Assembly: GCA_019722365.1 (NCBI GenBank)
Contig: JADFUC010000759.1
Span: 992,001 to 1,056,000 of the forward strand
From: Lithospermum erythrorhizon
Lineage: Eukaryota > Streptophyta > Magnoliopsida > Boraginales > Boraginaceae
Direction: 5' to 3'
DNA length: 64,000 nt
Shown here: positions 1 through 12,004 of the stretch, piece by piece
Position numbering within the stretch: position 1 is the first letter of the stretch
Layout: every line of letters starts with the position of its first letter
The notes under the pieces: model-generated
The model's database searches: none
Told to the model about the DNA's origin: nothing
Seen by the model: the letters and a program-made list of their open reading frames with translations, nothing else
Program-made: the position numbers and the translations under genes

Positions 1-81
1 GTACATGTCATGTTTATCAATCTTTCATGAATGACATTATAGTAAAATGCTTTGAAAGTTGTTGACATTGAAATTCATCAG

Positions 82-533
82 GTCGAATCATTAACGAATC
101 AAGAAGAAGTTGAACTGCGTGCAAAGATCGAAGCTCTAAATTTAGAGGTTACTAAGGTTCCTTCAAAATCTGCAAATCTTGATGAGGTAGTATCAATATT
201 ATCCTACACCTGCTTTGATGCTCAACTTTTATGTACAAGATTTTCATCTTTTCGAATTCAATCTTATGCTTTGCCTTGTCTCTAACATGGCATATCGTCA
301 ATTAGGTGGAAATCGCTAAGGAATTGGATAGGTTATCAGTGAAGCTAGATGATGTGGATGAGATGATATCTTCCGCAATGGCTGATGATCCAAATGTGCG
401 ATCTCTCTTAACAAGTACCGCAGATGTGTGGATGCCAGTCATCACTGCCACTTCTGAAGAGAGGATTAAATTTTCGACTGTAAAATTCGAAGACCATGAA
501 TCAAATGGGAAAGATTCTGACTCCACCATGTAG
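82..533 (+). CDS. 3' end of an unrecognised coiled-coil protein gene (last two exons)
   Basis: Two exons read through in one frame. The first ends at 186 (GAG before a GTAGTA donor) and the second runs 306-533 after a TTAG acceptor to a TAG stop. The exon start near 82 follows a TCATCAG acceptor and is uncertain; in-frame sequence upstream to about 46 is also open. The peptide is charged and heptad-like (ELRAKIEALNLEV, then IAKELDRLSVKLDDV), ending in a more conserved-looking stretch around LLTSTADVWMPVITATSEE. This suggests a coiled-coil protein with a short C-terminal domain. I do not recognise the family. The 5' part lies outside the window. A decayed copy of the last exon and its 3' flank lies at 5961-6770, which supports this being the parent copy. 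Confidence 0.6.
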
Positions 534-1400
534 TTGTTTCTCCTTTATATGATCATTTTCTTACTTGAAGCTTCATCCATATATGGAACTATAGTGATTT
601 TCTTGATGTATATCCAATGATCACTGGTACAAGTTGAAAGAGCACAAATGAAGTCTGAAAGAGGCTGAAAAAGCTGAAATTGAAAGAAGCATTTTGTAGT
701 TCCAGAGTTCAAGAAGGCTATATAACTCAAGGTGTATATGTAAACAACATTATCTTTTCTATGAGTCAAGATTGTATATTATCTGACTCTTGGATATATT
801 AAAATGAATTAATATGGCTTATCACACAATATATGCTTCTTATTTGTTTTTAGGAGAATAAGGTTTGTATAATCAGACTTCAAATGTGGGTTAGTTCAAA
901 ACAATCCATGTTATTATAGGAGCAAGGTTGCCTACTATTCGATCCTTCCTAATTCCGTTTAGATGAAATCTCTTTAAAAACATTATGATAAGGTTTTGAA
1001 AATATTTGAATTTTTCTTGAATAAGATAAAATTCAATTATCCAAGAGAATTAGGTCAATCAGATTAAACTAATCAATCACCTTGTCTTATATTTGGAATT
1101 CGTGAGAATGTTGACTGGTTCCAACGATGAATTAGCAATTAGTATTCTTGAGGCCCAGTACTGGACATTCTCGATTCTCATATAAGGAAGCCGGGTCATG
1201 ACTCAGAATCGACTATAAAAATAAAATAAAATTAGGAATCTGCAAATGCTTTAATCACGATCGTTCCTAAGGTTGGCTAGATTAACTCTAATAACCTTCA
1301 AATTACCCTATAATAAATCCATCCAACTAAACTACTAATATCTAAATCGTACTCCAATTTTAATACATTCATTTCGATTGTTAATATCAGGAGAACATCG
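324..1400 (+). repeat. Segmental duplication, parent copy
   Basis: Matches 5961-6770 in the same orientation. Shared blocks include the exon stretch beginning TTGGATAGGTTAT, the 3' flank block with GAGGCTGAAAAAGCTGAAAT, and a distal block with AATCCATCCAACTAAACTA. The intact reading frame is in this copy. Confidence 0.75.
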
Positions 1401-2261
1401 AAAAAAGCTTGAACATATTCATTCCACTCGACAATAAAATATCGCTTTCTCGCTTCACGCTTCGACGGGAAATATAAATTATGAAAAAATAATACTAACA
1501 TTTAAATTTATATCAAATCGACGGGCTTTCCGGGTGGACTATCGAGCGAGTACCGAAATTCCTGATTTCAATTGTATGCAAACTAAATTTTTATTTTTAA
1601 TTAAACATCCGAAAATTGCAAAATGTGTCTTGTTTATCGATAACTTATCGAATAAAATTTCATAATCAACTCTTGACTCCATCAAATTCCCGGTTAATAA
1701 TCGAGTCGGTTCTTCGAGCCATTCGCGTATTTGAATCACAAAACACTGAATCTTCGAGAATAAATTTAAACAGATTTATTGTAGAATATATATATATATT
1801 CTGAAAACAAATTCTAAAATATATGTTTGAAATAAATTTTTGATGAAAATTTGTACTTTTAGATAAAATATTTTCATAACTAATATTATTTGAAAAATAT
1901 CTAAAAAAGTTAAATCTACGTAGAGGGTTAATTGACAATTGTAATTATCTCAAACGTTGGAGAATTTACAAGAGACATATATAAGGTGACTTGTATATCG
2001 TAGAAGATATATATTATCAAAACAAATTATAAGTTATCCAATATGAAAATGATACACAAAAATATATACGATATTTGTCTCTTCGGAAACAAACTAGTTT
2101 CAAAACTACATTCATGTTTCGTTTCTATAAAATCAAAAAAAGAAAATTTTTGCATGTTTCGTAGAAAACGTTTAGAACAATCAAAGAGAAACCGAACAAT
2201 CAAAGAGAAACCGAACCGCCGAGAATCTCACATCTCTCAATTTTCTTCTTAATTCCACCTA
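534..2261. other. 3' flank and intergenic, no gene seen
   Basis: Roughly 534-800 is probably the 3' UTR of the upstream coiled-coil gene. The segment up to about 1400 is similar to 6115-6770. From about 1400 to 2260 I see only AT-rich sequence and the presumed 5' flank of the LOB-domain pseudogene, with TATATAAGG near 1979. Confidence 0.5.
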
Positions 2262-2625
2262 ATGAATCACAAAGGAGACCCTTGTGTCGCATGCAACATC
2301 GAGAAAGTAACATGCTATCCTAGCTGTGTATTCCGTGCTTATTTCCACATTCGAACCGCCGAAAACTTTGGCAGTTATCGTCATATCAAAGCTAAATATA
2401 ATCCGTCCAAACTGCAGAATGAGATTATGGATCTTCCCCGCGATGTAGGACCGCCGCTTTCAAGCAATGGATGCAAATTTTCGAGTCGCTGCTATACCAA
2501 CGCCGCTGGCTAAAGACTTAGGCTTCCGAACAAACACGTAAAATCAAAATTTTGAGGGAAGAATTCTCTCGTTTGGAAAAAGAATTATCGAGTGGATCAG
2601 GTTACCTAATCAATTTAGACATAAA
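2262..2625 (+). pseudogene. LOB-domain (LBD) transcription factor pseudogene, frameshifted and interrupted
   Basis: Starts at ATG 2262 and shows the LBD zinc-finger-like C block with exact spacing C-X2-C-X6-C-X3-C (CVACNIEKVTCYPSC, residues 8-22). A GAS-like block follows (FGSYRHIKAKYNPSKLQNEI). The reading frame then moves by +1 near 2440-2449, where RRFQAMDANFRV resembles the LBD stretch before the DPVYG region. It moves again before 2552, where ILREEFSRLEKEL resembles the C-terminal leucine-rich coil. Frame 1 stops at 2513. A CACTA transposon begins at 2626. LBD proteins are plant-specific DNA-binding regulators of organ boundaries and lateral organs. Two frame changes plus the insertion make a functional product unlikely. 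An unusual multi-intron divergent LBD is the alternative. Confidence 0.72.
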
Positions 2626-4055
2626 CACTACTAGAGAATTGACTTTCTACCACGTGGGGGAAAATCAGGTTAATTGTGCTTCAACTGCGATAAATCACAT
2701 TAGCCATAATAAGATGCTTTTCTACGGCGCGATAAACAAGTCAACATACGTAACATTTAATGTCCCGGGGTGACAAAAATGTTTTTAAGCACGGAAAACG
2801 GATTTTGCAATGCTTATTTTATCCGTTGTTACAAAAAGTATTATTCAATACCCAATTACGTGGAGTGATATATTACCACGATTATTTTAATGTGGATACT
2901 AAAGTGTATTTGTCACGACTATATAAGGTGTGAAAAATATTTTTTTGGCACACTATTCGAATTGTGGTATTTATTATAGTTCACATTTTCTTTTATTTTT
3001 TATTATTCATATTTATAATTTTATATTAATTGGTGCTTAATTTAAAAAACATAAAATAATAAATAAATAACAACAAATAACCATCAAAATTTCTTCTTCA
3101 TTTCATTCAAGAAAAATATAGGCTAAAGAGCTACAAAATAAACTAAAAAATTTACAACAGTAAAATAAATTATACATTTATATCTTCAACTTAATTTCAT
3201 AATTCTCCATCTTCATTATTTTCATCCCATAGATGTCTTCAGCTTCAATACATTTTAGGAACTCCCTGCAATAATCACAAATTTTACTCATCTCAATTTC
3301 ATTTAATATTGAAGCTTTTAATAATAAATTTGAATATGTTAATAAGTAAATATATTTGAGCATTACTCACTCGATACTTTAAAATCAAGCTGTTGAACAA
3401 AAACGAACAAAAAATTTAGTGAAAAAATTATAAACCTAAAAACGTACATAAATTAATTTAGAACAAAGAAAAGAAAAGATTTCAACTCTATCTAAGCCAG
3501 AAGAAAAACAAACCTTTAATATTGCATAATCAAAGTTGGGATGTTTGGTAAACCAAAAAAGAATGGTTCATTTTGTTGATTCAATCCATTTGGAGAAATT
3601 TATTATTGAATATATACTAAAAAATGAAGTATGATCGTAGGTAAATATATAGAGAGGAGTAGAGTAAAAGATACATACGGTGGTTATCCATTTTTTATGC
3701 TAATAATTAATATTAGTAGCTCGGCGGAACTGGGCGACCGCTAGCACTAATGCATTTTGCAATTTTTAATATTAATATTAGTAGTGGGTAAATATTACTA
3801 TTTATCTCCAATTGAGCAGTAAACGGCGCCGTAAATAATCTCGAATTTACAACCATCGTGGCAAATAAGTAAAATTTTGGTCAATGAAAAAGATTATTCG
3901 TGGTTAATGTTACAATTTTTGTTACACTGTAGTTATATAGTTACATGTGGCAAAATGAATTATTTGTCACTCTTTCTTCAAGGGTGAATTATTTGTCACT
4001 CTTTCTTTAAGCGTGAAAAAAATAGCCGTGGCAAAAAGTCAATTCTGTAATAGTG
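2626..4055. mobile_element. Non-autonomous CACTA (En/Spm-type) DNA transposon, 1,430 bp
   Basis: The left end reads CACTACTAGAGAATTGACTT. The right end, on the complementary strand, reads CACTATTACAGAATTGACTT, so the termini are near-identical inverted repeats starting with CACTA. The flanking trinucleotide AAA (2623-2625 and 4056-4058) is the 3-bp target duplication typical of CACTA elements. Subterminal TTTGTCAC/GTGGCAAA motifs recur near both ends (for example 3965-4035). No transposase coding region is visible; the internal sequence is AT-rich, so mobility would depend on an autonomous partner. It sits inside the LOB-domain pseudogene. Confidence 0.88.
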
Positions 4056-4058
4056 AAA

Positions 4059-5960
4059 ATATATAAAAAGCTATAAATAAATGAGGTTTTAACGGGTATT
4101 GACTATATGTATTTTATCTAGTCAAGTTATTACCCGATTGTTTCGGATATCACACGAAAATTACTACCCAAGTCTAACTAGATAATCAATCGAAAGGATA
4201 ATCGAGTACCATTTTCGGGTGAATACCAAGCAGTTACCGGGTTGCTCCTCCTGGCCGACAAAGCTCCAAATGAGATTCATAAAAGTCAAAAGTTATTAGT
4301 CAACATAATGTTCGTCTTCATCTACCCTTGTATCAGGCATGTTTAAACTATGTCACTTCATGTTTAATAATTGCATAATTTTGGTCCCGACTCCCGAGAT
4401 GATAGTCGTCGTTAAATCTCTAACCCCGAGGTCACATGATCTCTTACGAATTTTGAGGAATTTTAAATGAAAGTATCATCAGAAATAAAGCTTTTGACCA
4501 ATAATCAACATATATAATATGTTGAGCACTATGGGATGGACAAATCTAAAAGACCCACAAAATACATTTTTACATAACTCCTAAATTCGAAAAAAAAACT
4601 CATAGAGAATCGATTGATTTTGGTTCTTACCCATATGTTAATATATATATGTAAATACTGATTTCCCAATAAATCCTTACCAAGAACGAAGTTAGAACTA
4701 ATTTTTTTGAACAAAAAAAACTGAAAATAAAAACTTAAATCTTTCGAGGAGTCGCGAAAAGTGAGCGAGGGAAAGAATCGTGGTCGCTGTAATAATGTAG
4801 CGGGTCAGTGGTGAGATTTTTAAAGAAGTGAGTCAAAAGTTAGGCAAGAAAAGCAAGAAACGGGGCAAGACGCCAGAGTTTTTGGGCTTTTATGAAACGT
4901 GTGTCATTTGGGCCAAAGCAAAATTAATCGAAATACAGGAATTAAAAATCAGAGTTAAACTATTCTCCATCCTTACAAAAAGATCGGCCCACTCTTTAAT
5001 TTCTCATCTCTTCAACTCTCAATTCATATATTTTCATTTCAGATCAGATAATACTCACTTAAAATTATATCAAATTTAAAAATTACATTTGAAACTATTT
5101 CCATTAATATATTTTTTATAAGATATTATACAATACAAATAAATATATTTAAGTAAAGTTTTTAAATAGATTTAACACAAATTTAAAAGTTTTGACAATC
5201 TTTATGAATGGATAGAGACTATTTTACCAATTTTCTCAAGTTTTTGATGGTTGAGGTTGATTTTTTCATCATTTTTGGCAACCCCTTTTATTTGGTTGAA
5301 TCAATTCTGTTTATGTAATTAGAAAAATATTGGGTTTGGGGTGTTCAGTTTGATGTTTAAAATGTAACCTTATGTTATTTTGTTCATAAATTCTGCAATT
5401 AATTGGATGCTCTATTGTGCTTACTCGTTCGATGTGCCTGCTTATTACATGATCAATGATCTCTCGGAACATTTAAAAAATTAATCCTATTCGTTACATG
5501 CTTCTTACATGATCAATCGTCTATGATCTATATCGACATATTGTGATTATTGGTAGTTAATCTTTCTTTACTATGTTCTATACCCAAGTCGACTAAAAGC
5601 ATGTATAAACAATTTAGTACAGTATAGTTAATATAGTAGTTAGATGACAATAGTCCTACAGTTGGACAGGATGTGGTGGAGTTGCCTTGCTACACTCATC
5701 CATGTCCTCGAAATTCCATACGTAGTTAATCAAAAATGACGCGCCCCAATCATCTGATTCGAAATCTTCCTTTAAACCAATCTTAACATTTAGATTCGCC
5801 ACCATGCGACCGAACCCACACCGCACGGCATTTTGGTGAGTTAATACTTAACACTCAAGCTCTTTTTACCAAATGGAAATGCATGCCTCTGAGACAAAGT
5901 TTTGCTATTGAACTTACCCGAAGGCTATATGAAGTTTTGCTATATGAAGCTCTTTACCAG
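4059..5960. other. Intergenic, no gene seen
   Basis: Any remaining 3' end of the LOB-domain gene should begin at 4056, but no LBD-like peptide is recognisable. The open frame at 4828-5079 has no recognisable domain and ends in AT-rich sequence. No transposon ends were found. Confidence 0.4.
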
Positions 5961-6770
5961 TTGGATAGGTTATGAGCGAAGCTAGATGATGTGGATGCGA
6001 TGATATCTTCCGCGATGGGTGATGATCCAAACGTGCAGTCTCTCTTAACAAGTAGCACAGATGTGTGGATGCCAGTCATCACTGCCACTTCTGAAGAGCA
6101 TGAATCGAATGGAAAGATTCATATAGAACTATAGTGATTTTCTTTATATATTTCCAATCATCACTGCTACAAGTTGAAAGAGCACTTGAAGTCTGAAAGA
6201 GGCTGAAAAAGCTGAAATTGAAAGAAGCATTTTGTAGTTCCAGAGTTCAAGAAGGCTATATATATAACTCAAGGTGTATATATAAACAACATTTTTTTTT
6301 AATTAAATATGATTTTTTCAAAAAACATCATTGGGGTATATTAAAATAAATTAATATCACGATCACACAATCTACGCTTCTTATTCATTATGAGCAAAAT
6401 TGCACTTCACCCTGCACTAATTTCAAAATGCCCCACGTTATCACGAAAGAAGCTGCCATTGCCATTCTCGCTCTTTGTCTGGCGAGGATGGAAACCTCTT
6501 CAAAAACATTACGAGCAAAAATGACTACCCACAAATCAGTGATATCCGATTCAACTCCACAAAGAAATCCTCAATTTAATCTCTGTTGTAGACATATTCC
6601 ACAAGAAAGACATGCTTTAATATTGATCAATCGAAATAAATTAATCTCATTAAAAAATGAATTTCAAATTACCCTATACCAAATCCATCCAACTAAACTA
6701 TTAATATCCAAAACGTACCTCCCATTTTAATATATTCATTTCTCATTTCGATTCAAAGAGTTATCAACAT
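5961..6770 (+). pseudogene. Decayed duplicate of the coiled-coil gene 3' end
   Basis: Aligns with 324-1400. The exon part (5961-6110) keeps the block encoding DVWMPVITATSEE but begins abruptly after unrelated sequence. It has a stop created at GTTATGAGC and lacks the segment after GAAGAG that is present in the parent. The 3' flank is conserved, including the block ending CCAGAGTTCAAGAAGGCTAT. The region therefore arose by segmental duplication and is not coding. Fewer changes in exon-derived than in distal sequence suggest moderate age. Confidence 0.75.
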
Positions 6771-7023
6771 TATTACGCTATTGTCATACACATCGAAAAA
6801 CTCAAGAATTCCACTTGTGATAAGAAAAAAACAACGGAAACATAAAGTAACAAAAATTAATATTAAAATGAATATCTAAAAAATAATTCGAAATATTCTA
6901 TTGGGATCAATCTAAACAAAAATAAAATAAGAAATGTTAAGCTTCATTAAGTAGTCCATATTATGCCATTTGTCTCTTCCTCTCTCTCTGTGTAGATGAA
7001 CTAAACAGATCTCTACAAATTAC

Positions 7024-7045
7024 AATAATAATAATAATAATAATA
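7024..7045. repeat. AAT trinucleotide microsatellite in the PP2A 5' leader region
   Basis: An (AAT)n run about 70-90 bp upstream of the PP2A start codon, in the likely 5' UTR or proximal promoter. Confidence 0.7.
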
Positions 7046-7115
7046 TAATTTAGTGTTGAGATTCTTTATTTAAATTCATTTGCAAATTTTTATAAGAAAT
7101 TAAAGTGTAAAAATA

Positions 7116-10100
7116 ATGAGCACAGATCTGATTGCAAGCAATACTCATGGAAATCTTGATGAACAAATTGTTCAGCTAATGCAATGCAAACCATTATCTG
7201 AGTCTGAGGTTTGATTGAATAAATTTCATAGTTTTTGGTATTGTTTCTTGAAAGTGTTTGATTATTAGGATAAATAATTGTGTGTATGAGAAAAATTTGG
7301 AGGTTATTTTTATGTGGGCATTGATTTTTTGGAGTAAGATCTTGTATTGAATAATAATCTCTTTTTTTTTTTTTTTAAATTAGATGAGTATTACAAATAA
7401 CGAATACAAAAATTCCTAATTAATGTAACTACTAGAGTGAGTGTTTCAAAGAAAGTATGAAATAATAATTCTTGACCTTCTATTGGAAGCTCGGGTCAGA
7501 TACCAATAGCCTATTAAGTCATCGGTTGTATTAATAATAATATTGATGAGTTGTTTTGGTTGTATTTAGTGATTGAGCTAGCTTGTAGCGAAAAGAACTG
7601 ATTTTTTTGTTGGGCTTGTGAGTAAATATGAGATTTTGCATTGGAAAGTGTAATGTTTTTATGATTTGAATGCCTAAATTTGACAAATTTTGATGTTGTT
7701 GGAAGTTTTTGATTAATAGGATAAATAATTGGTTGTAGGAAAATTTTGGAGGTTATTTTTATGTGGGCATTGTTTTTTTGAAGTAAGATCTTGTAATTGC
7801 TATCTGTTTTGATGTAAAGTAGGAATCTTGATTTGTTTTCATTGGTGTATTTAGTGATTGATATGGTCTGAGCTAGCTTGTAGCAAAAAGAACTGATTTT
7901 TTATGGTTTGTGAGTAAAGATGAGACTTTGCATTGGGAAGTGTAATGGTTGCTCATTCATTTTGGAGATTTCGATTTATGGTATCTGTAATTTGACTATT
8001 TGAGTCAAAGTAATTGCTTGGTTGGATTTGGAAAATAATATTTATTTGTACAAGGAAGAATGTTGAATGAATTAGTGATTTGAGTCGATGTAGTTGATGG
8101 GATGAGATTGAAATGAATTCTTAACATGTTAGAAACTAGACTGCCGATTCAAGGATGAGCGAAGAACTAGACTTTTTATCTTGGTTCTTCCTTGAACTAT
8201 TAAGTTTGAATGCTTCTGTTAGAGGACTATAGGCATCTCAACTTTCTATATTTTGGTTACTGGAGTTTGACATTCATAGTTTGAGTGAATGTAATAGTCT
8301 TGGTTTATCTTGATAGATTGAAGACAAATTAGTCACCTCTTTTTCTGTTAAAGTTCTTACTAGGGAGGTGGAAACTGCTACAAATTTTCTATGATAGGAA
8401 AAATGATCGAATGGAATATTGCTAGGTGCTTGAGAATGGTGTAATATATTGTCATTATTATTTGTTTTTATGAAATGCTAGAAGCTAAATATGAAATATC
8501 CCCAAGCTGTAGTCACTTGATGAAAGTTCCAGTTCAATCACCTCTGTCGTCTAATCTAATATGTCGGCTCAATTAAGATAATTGGTTGTGAAGTTCCATA
8601 ATCTAATCTTACCCTAAATTATTGTCATTATAGGTTGATGGAACTGCTTTATATGTTATGCTTAGGTGTTTGTTATAGTAGTATCCCGACTTACTACTTT
8701 TCTTACTTTTTTTAACATGCAGGTTAAGACACTATGTGAGAAGGCGAAGGAGATACTTATGGATGAAAGTAATGTTCAGGTATGACCTTGGAATATTTTC
8801 ATAAATTTTTACTGTTGATAAATAACTTTGACTCATGCATTTCTTCTTTAAACAGTGCAGCTTTTGCCCTGTTCTGAACCAACACATGACCTGATAATCC
8901 TTTGTAATTATAGAGTGTTGGAAATGCTATGTTATTCCATTGTTTAATATTTTGGGCCTGTTGCTTATTTAATCACATTCTTATAGAACAACCATGAAAT
9001 TCATTGTCGTCTTCATATATATTAGGGATAGGAACCTTCAAGTGGGTGAGTTTATATATTACATTATGTTAACCTGCTCTATTGATGCTCCCTTAAATAA
9101 TTTATACCGATCAGAAACTTTGGGCATCTAAATAGCTTGGTTGATCTATTCTCTCTGACTTTTATATGCAGCCTGTAAAAAGCCCTGTTACTATTTGTGG
9201 TGACATTCATGGACAATTTCATGACCTTGCTGAACTCTTCCGCATTGGAGGGAAGGTATTTGTTTCTGTCCATATCATTATACTCATTGTATCTGTCTTT
9301 GTGGAAAGTGAAGTAAATTCGAGAAGTAACAAGGAAAGGCTGCCGTCTGCCATGATAGAAGTTGTTAATTATTCAGAATTATACTCAGCCTATTTAATCT
9401 TTTGTGCACTTTTAAGAATTTACTAGTTCAGTTAATGTTAATACTGGTGTCTGTATATAATCCTTCATATTATTCACATTAGCATGCATTTGATTCTTAT
9501 TGTTGAGAGAATATCATGGGAAATTCTTGTAAACATTGGAAATTTTTTTGTAAATGTGTGTGCGCATAGGTTCTCACCAATAGAGGAAATGTGAAATGAA
9601 GGTACCTGGTACCTATAAAAGTGTTCTGATAGATTTATGAAGGTACCTGGTTAGCATGTATACATTCGTTCTCAATTCTCTTTTTGTTATTAACAGTGCC
9701 CAGATACAAATTATCTGTTCATGGGAGACTATGTGGATCGTGGTTATTATTCCGTTGAAACTGTCTCAGTAAGTACCGACGAAACTCTACTCTCCGTCAC
9801 TTGGTTATTCGTTGTCAATGAAGAGTTAAATTGAGAACAATACGACCCTTTTTTCTTCTCTTTTAGTCATTTATGACGTGCCTTCAAATTGAAAAGTGGG
9901 TAAAATTTTGTCTGTCTCAGTAAATTATTGTTTTTTCATGCAGCTTTTGGTGGCTCTTAAAGTGCGATATCCACAACGCATCACAATTCTTAGAGGAAAT
10001 CATGAAAGTCGACAGGTTTGATATTGTCAGTTTTTTAATGGATTCGTGTCAGGAAGCCAAAGGCCCAAATCATTGTTTTGATATCAGTACTAGAACCAAG

Positions 10101-12004
10101 ATAGATATGTACATACATTAGTTCATTGGTATATTTGCCCTACATTATCTGAGAATCTTATAATGGAATTGCTCATTTGCCTTTTATTTTATTGTAATGT
10201 TCACTCTCTTCTGAGTTCCGGTATAAGAGAGATAAATGCATAGGCTATTTGTAATTCATTGAAAGTGTCTCATTTAATTAAAAAATTAGGATATTTATTC
10301 CCCAAATAACTCAAGTAACACTATCGTCCACATAGTGAAAGCTTGTAGTTTATACTACATTGAGTTGCATGTATTGCACGCTGAAGTTTATATTTCATTT
10401 GTTTGCAGATAACGCAGGTCTATGGGTTTTATGATGAATGCTTGCGAAAGTAAGTTAATTAGATCATTAGTTTCTTGCACTTTGATGTCGTTATTGTACT
10501 GCAGACCTAGGTATATTGTCATTCTTAAAAGAGATAGGGTTAGGGCCGGTAGTGGCAAGTAAGATTCAAAGGGTTGAGGTTGTTCGACTTGCTATTGGGT
10601 TGCGAAATCGTATGGTCCAACAGTTCTATTGGAGGATTATTGACTCGAGCTCAAAAAGGTTGCTGCAGTGTGCATGTTATCAATTGTCACAAGCTGCTAC
10701 TAACAACGTCCTCTCTCTTTCTTGTGATTATACACATCATAACTATAGATTCTTATGCTCAGAATTTAACATTTTTCTTTGAAGGTACGGCAATGCAAGT
10801 GTTTGGAAGACATTCACAGATCTGTTTGATTATTTTCCTCTCACCGCACTGGTAAGTCGGTCTGTTATATTCCACAAATCTTTTTTTCTATTTTATCATC
10901 ACCCTGCCTAATATGTTTTTCTCAAACGCAAATCTGATTATATGATATGTTAAAGGATGACGTTTTCCCAGTATAGCAAATTAAACAAGTTGATGCCTGC
11001 TATTTTTGCTTCTCCAAGTGTGACTTGCTGTGGTAACTTGGAAAAGTTAGTCGGATCCTGGCTTTATTATATGTCCCTACTTATGTTTTGTATATTAATA
11101 CTCATAGTAGAATTATCATACATAACTTGCTTAGTCTTTTGGTGGTTGCAAACAAAATATTCTTGTAGTACAACTTGTACAAGTAGTATTATTTTGCTCA
11201 AATGACTGATGTATCGGGTAAAATACCAGGTTGAGTCAGAAATATTTTGTTTGCATGGTGGTTTATCTCCATCTATCGAAACCCTTGACAACATAAGAAA
11301 CTTTGATCGTGTCCAAGAAGTTCCTCATGAAGGACCTATGTGTGACTTGCTGTGGTCTGACCCTGATGATCGGTGTGGATGGGGTATTTCCCCACGTGGT
11401 GCTGGATACACTTTCGGCCAGGTATTTCTGGTTCTCTCTGTCTTACCCACTTCTTACTAAGTTCAATATTTTTTATACCTGTTTCGTTTTTTTAGGACAT
11501 ATCTGAGCAGTTCCACCACACTAACAACTTAAAGCTGATTGCGCGAGCCCATCAGCTAGTAATGGAGGGATACAATTGGAGCCATGTAGAAGTTTCTTTA
11601 CCATTAAGTTGAAAATAAATTTTTGCTAGAGCAAAACGAGGCTAACTTTTGCTTCATACATTCGACAGGAGCAAAAAGTCGTGACGATATTTAGTGCACC
11701 AAATTACTGTTATCGTTGTGGTAACATGGCTTCTATCCTTGAAGTGGACGACTGCAAAGAGCACACATTCATTCAGGTCTCTTTCTCTCTTTCTCTCGAA
11801 TCTAAGATATGGTGCAACGATTAGAAAGCTTCTATATTATTTGGTATTATCTTCCAAAGAGTGAGCATGTGTGTGTTTTTTACGTTGGCGTGGTAGTGTT
11901 ATAAACTTATTTAACCATGTCGCTATTGACTATTACAGTTTGATCCAGCTCCGAGGAGAGGGGAACCTGATGTGACTCGTAGAACACCCGATTACTTCCT
12001 GTGA
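7116..12004 (+). CDS. PP2A: Serine/threonine protein phosphatase PP2A catalytic subunit (subfamily II, PP2A-3/4 type)
   Basis: Eleven exons with GT-AG introns: 7116-7208, 8723-8779, 9172-9255, 9697-9768, 9944-10015, 10409-10449, 10785-10851, 11230-11421, 11496-11585, 11669-11776, 11939-12004. Together they encode 313 residues, the length of plant PP2A-3/4 (subfamily I is 306). Metal and catalytic residues are all present: GDIHG (D61, H63), GDYVDRG (D89), RGNHESR (N121, H122), H171 in LHGG and H245 in RAHQ. The C-terminus TPDYFL is intact, including the Tyr and the Leu that is carboxymethylated and governs B-subunit recruitment. The enzyme dephosphorylates Ser/Thr in the A-B-C holoenzyme in cytosol and nucleus, in auxin transport, brassinosteroid and stress signalling. 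The many-exon plan fits subfamily II. Intron 1 (1.5 kb) carries an internal duplication. No damage was seen. Confidence 0.97.
7250..7949 (+). repeat. Internal duplication within PP2A intron 1
   Basis: Two blocks occur twice. One is at 7250-7345 and 7705-7799 (sharing GGAGGTTATTTTTATGTGGG). The other is at 7552-7655 and 7841-7949 (sharing GAGCTAGCTTGTAGC). The unequal spacing (about 455 and 289 bp) means an insertion or deletion of about 165 bp between the copies. Confidence 0.75.

Noticed and set aside
3178..3363. 61-residue minus-strand open frame inside the CACTA element
   Set aside because: No resemblance to CACTA transposase (TNP2) or TNPA proteins; AT-rich filler.
4828..5079. Basic open frame beginning SQKLGKKSKKRGK
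   Set aside because: Starts at GTG, has no homologous-looking motif and runs into AT-rich sequence.
10516..10855. Open frames in PP2A intron 6
   Set aside because: They start in the intron and only partly overlap exon 7 in a wrong frame. The spliced exon phases explain the locus.
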